Part shown: positions 60,959 to 61,003 of the stretch, one piece after another
Numbering within the stretch: the first letter of the stretch is position 1
How the letters are laid out: each line of letters begins with the position of its first letter
Source: Allorhizobium sonneratiae
GTDB taxonomy: Bacteria; Pseudomonadota; Alphaproteobacteria; Rhizobiales; Rhizobiaceae
Length of the DNA: 61,003 nucleotides
Assembly: GCF_023700755.1 (NCBI RefSeq)
Contig: NZ_JAMKOJ010000005.1
Coordinates: forward strand, 274,660-335,662
Reading direction: 5' to 3'
The notes under the pieces: model-generated
The model's input: the letters and a program-made list of their open reading frames with translations, nothing else
Told to the model about the DNA's origin: nothing
Databases searched by the model: none
Program-made: the position numbers and the translations under genes

Positions 60959-61003
60959 TGATGCACATGCACTGCACATGCATAGCAAATGCAGTGATAC
61001 GCG
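60959..61003. repeat. 45-base inverted copy of part of the DUF1376 gene, at window end
   Basis: This stretch is the exact reverse complement of 50537-50581 and runs to the last base of the window, so the repeat may extend further. Upstream of it the reading frame is closed, so it is not part of a visible second DUF1376 gene. Confidence 0.85.

Overview
The left third of the window (about 1-19,000) is chromosomal DNA of an alphaproteobacterium, most likely of the Rhizobiaceae (Rhizobium/Agrobacterium-like). The evidence is the compact tmk-holB-metG-tatD-metallo-beta-lactamase run, the Deg protease-rarA-MOSC overlap chain, the BTLCP-type cysteine proteinase, and short dispersed intergenic palindromes of the kind common in rhizobia. 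The other two thirds (about 19,300 to past 60,860) is a prophage. No tRNA, rRNA, CRISPR array or insertion sequence was recognised.

Host part. Position 1 begins in a palindrome. A DUF1501/DUF1800 pair (74-2828), a LysE-type exporter (3078-3749), the coupled chain Deg protease > rarA > MOSC protein (7183 down to 3910), and a secreted tannase/feruloyl-esterase family enzyme (7396-9057) follow. A small serine hydrolase (9188-9736) and a ClC chloride channel (9836-11620) come next. The minus-strand housekeeping operon tmk, holB, metG, tatD, MBL hydrolase (17692 down to 11640) is interrupted only by a plus-strand TauE/SafE permease gene. A periplasmic transglutaminase-like proteinase and a small exported protein close the host side.

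Prophage part. Read from the right, a divergent immunity switch (S24 repressor 58004-58630, Cro-like gene 57679-57921) controls a long minus-strand early operon (57921 down to 48855). This carries GapR-like, nuclease, tiny membrane, SNF2 helicase, methyltransferase, DUF1064 and DUF1376 genes. A small plus-strand island (48151-48771) has its own operator-covered promoter. The late minus-strand operon (47930 down to 25031) runs: metallopeptidase, HNH nuclease, terminases, portal, protease/scaffold, cement, capsid, connectors, tube, tail chaperone with a probable -1 frameshift extension, tape measure, tail tip and self-cleaving fibre. The gene order and the 1,064-residue tape measure indicate a siphovirus with a long non-contractile tail. 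The lysis cassette (23050 down to 21105) has a holin-like protein, SAR endolysin and overlapping two-component spanins. No integrase is visible, so the right attachment end probably lies beyond 61,003.

Cargo and unusual points. A portal protein carries a C-terminal 2H-phosphoesterase domain resembling anti-CBASS Acb1. An FkbH-like HAD protein gene sits against the late operon. Short plus-strand genes are inserted between late genes. A secreted protein gene is coupled to the repressor gene. A ParA-like ATPase has a variant Walker A motif and a start site buried in a hairpin. A 45-base segment at the extreme right end is an exact inverted copy of a piece of the DUF1376 gene.
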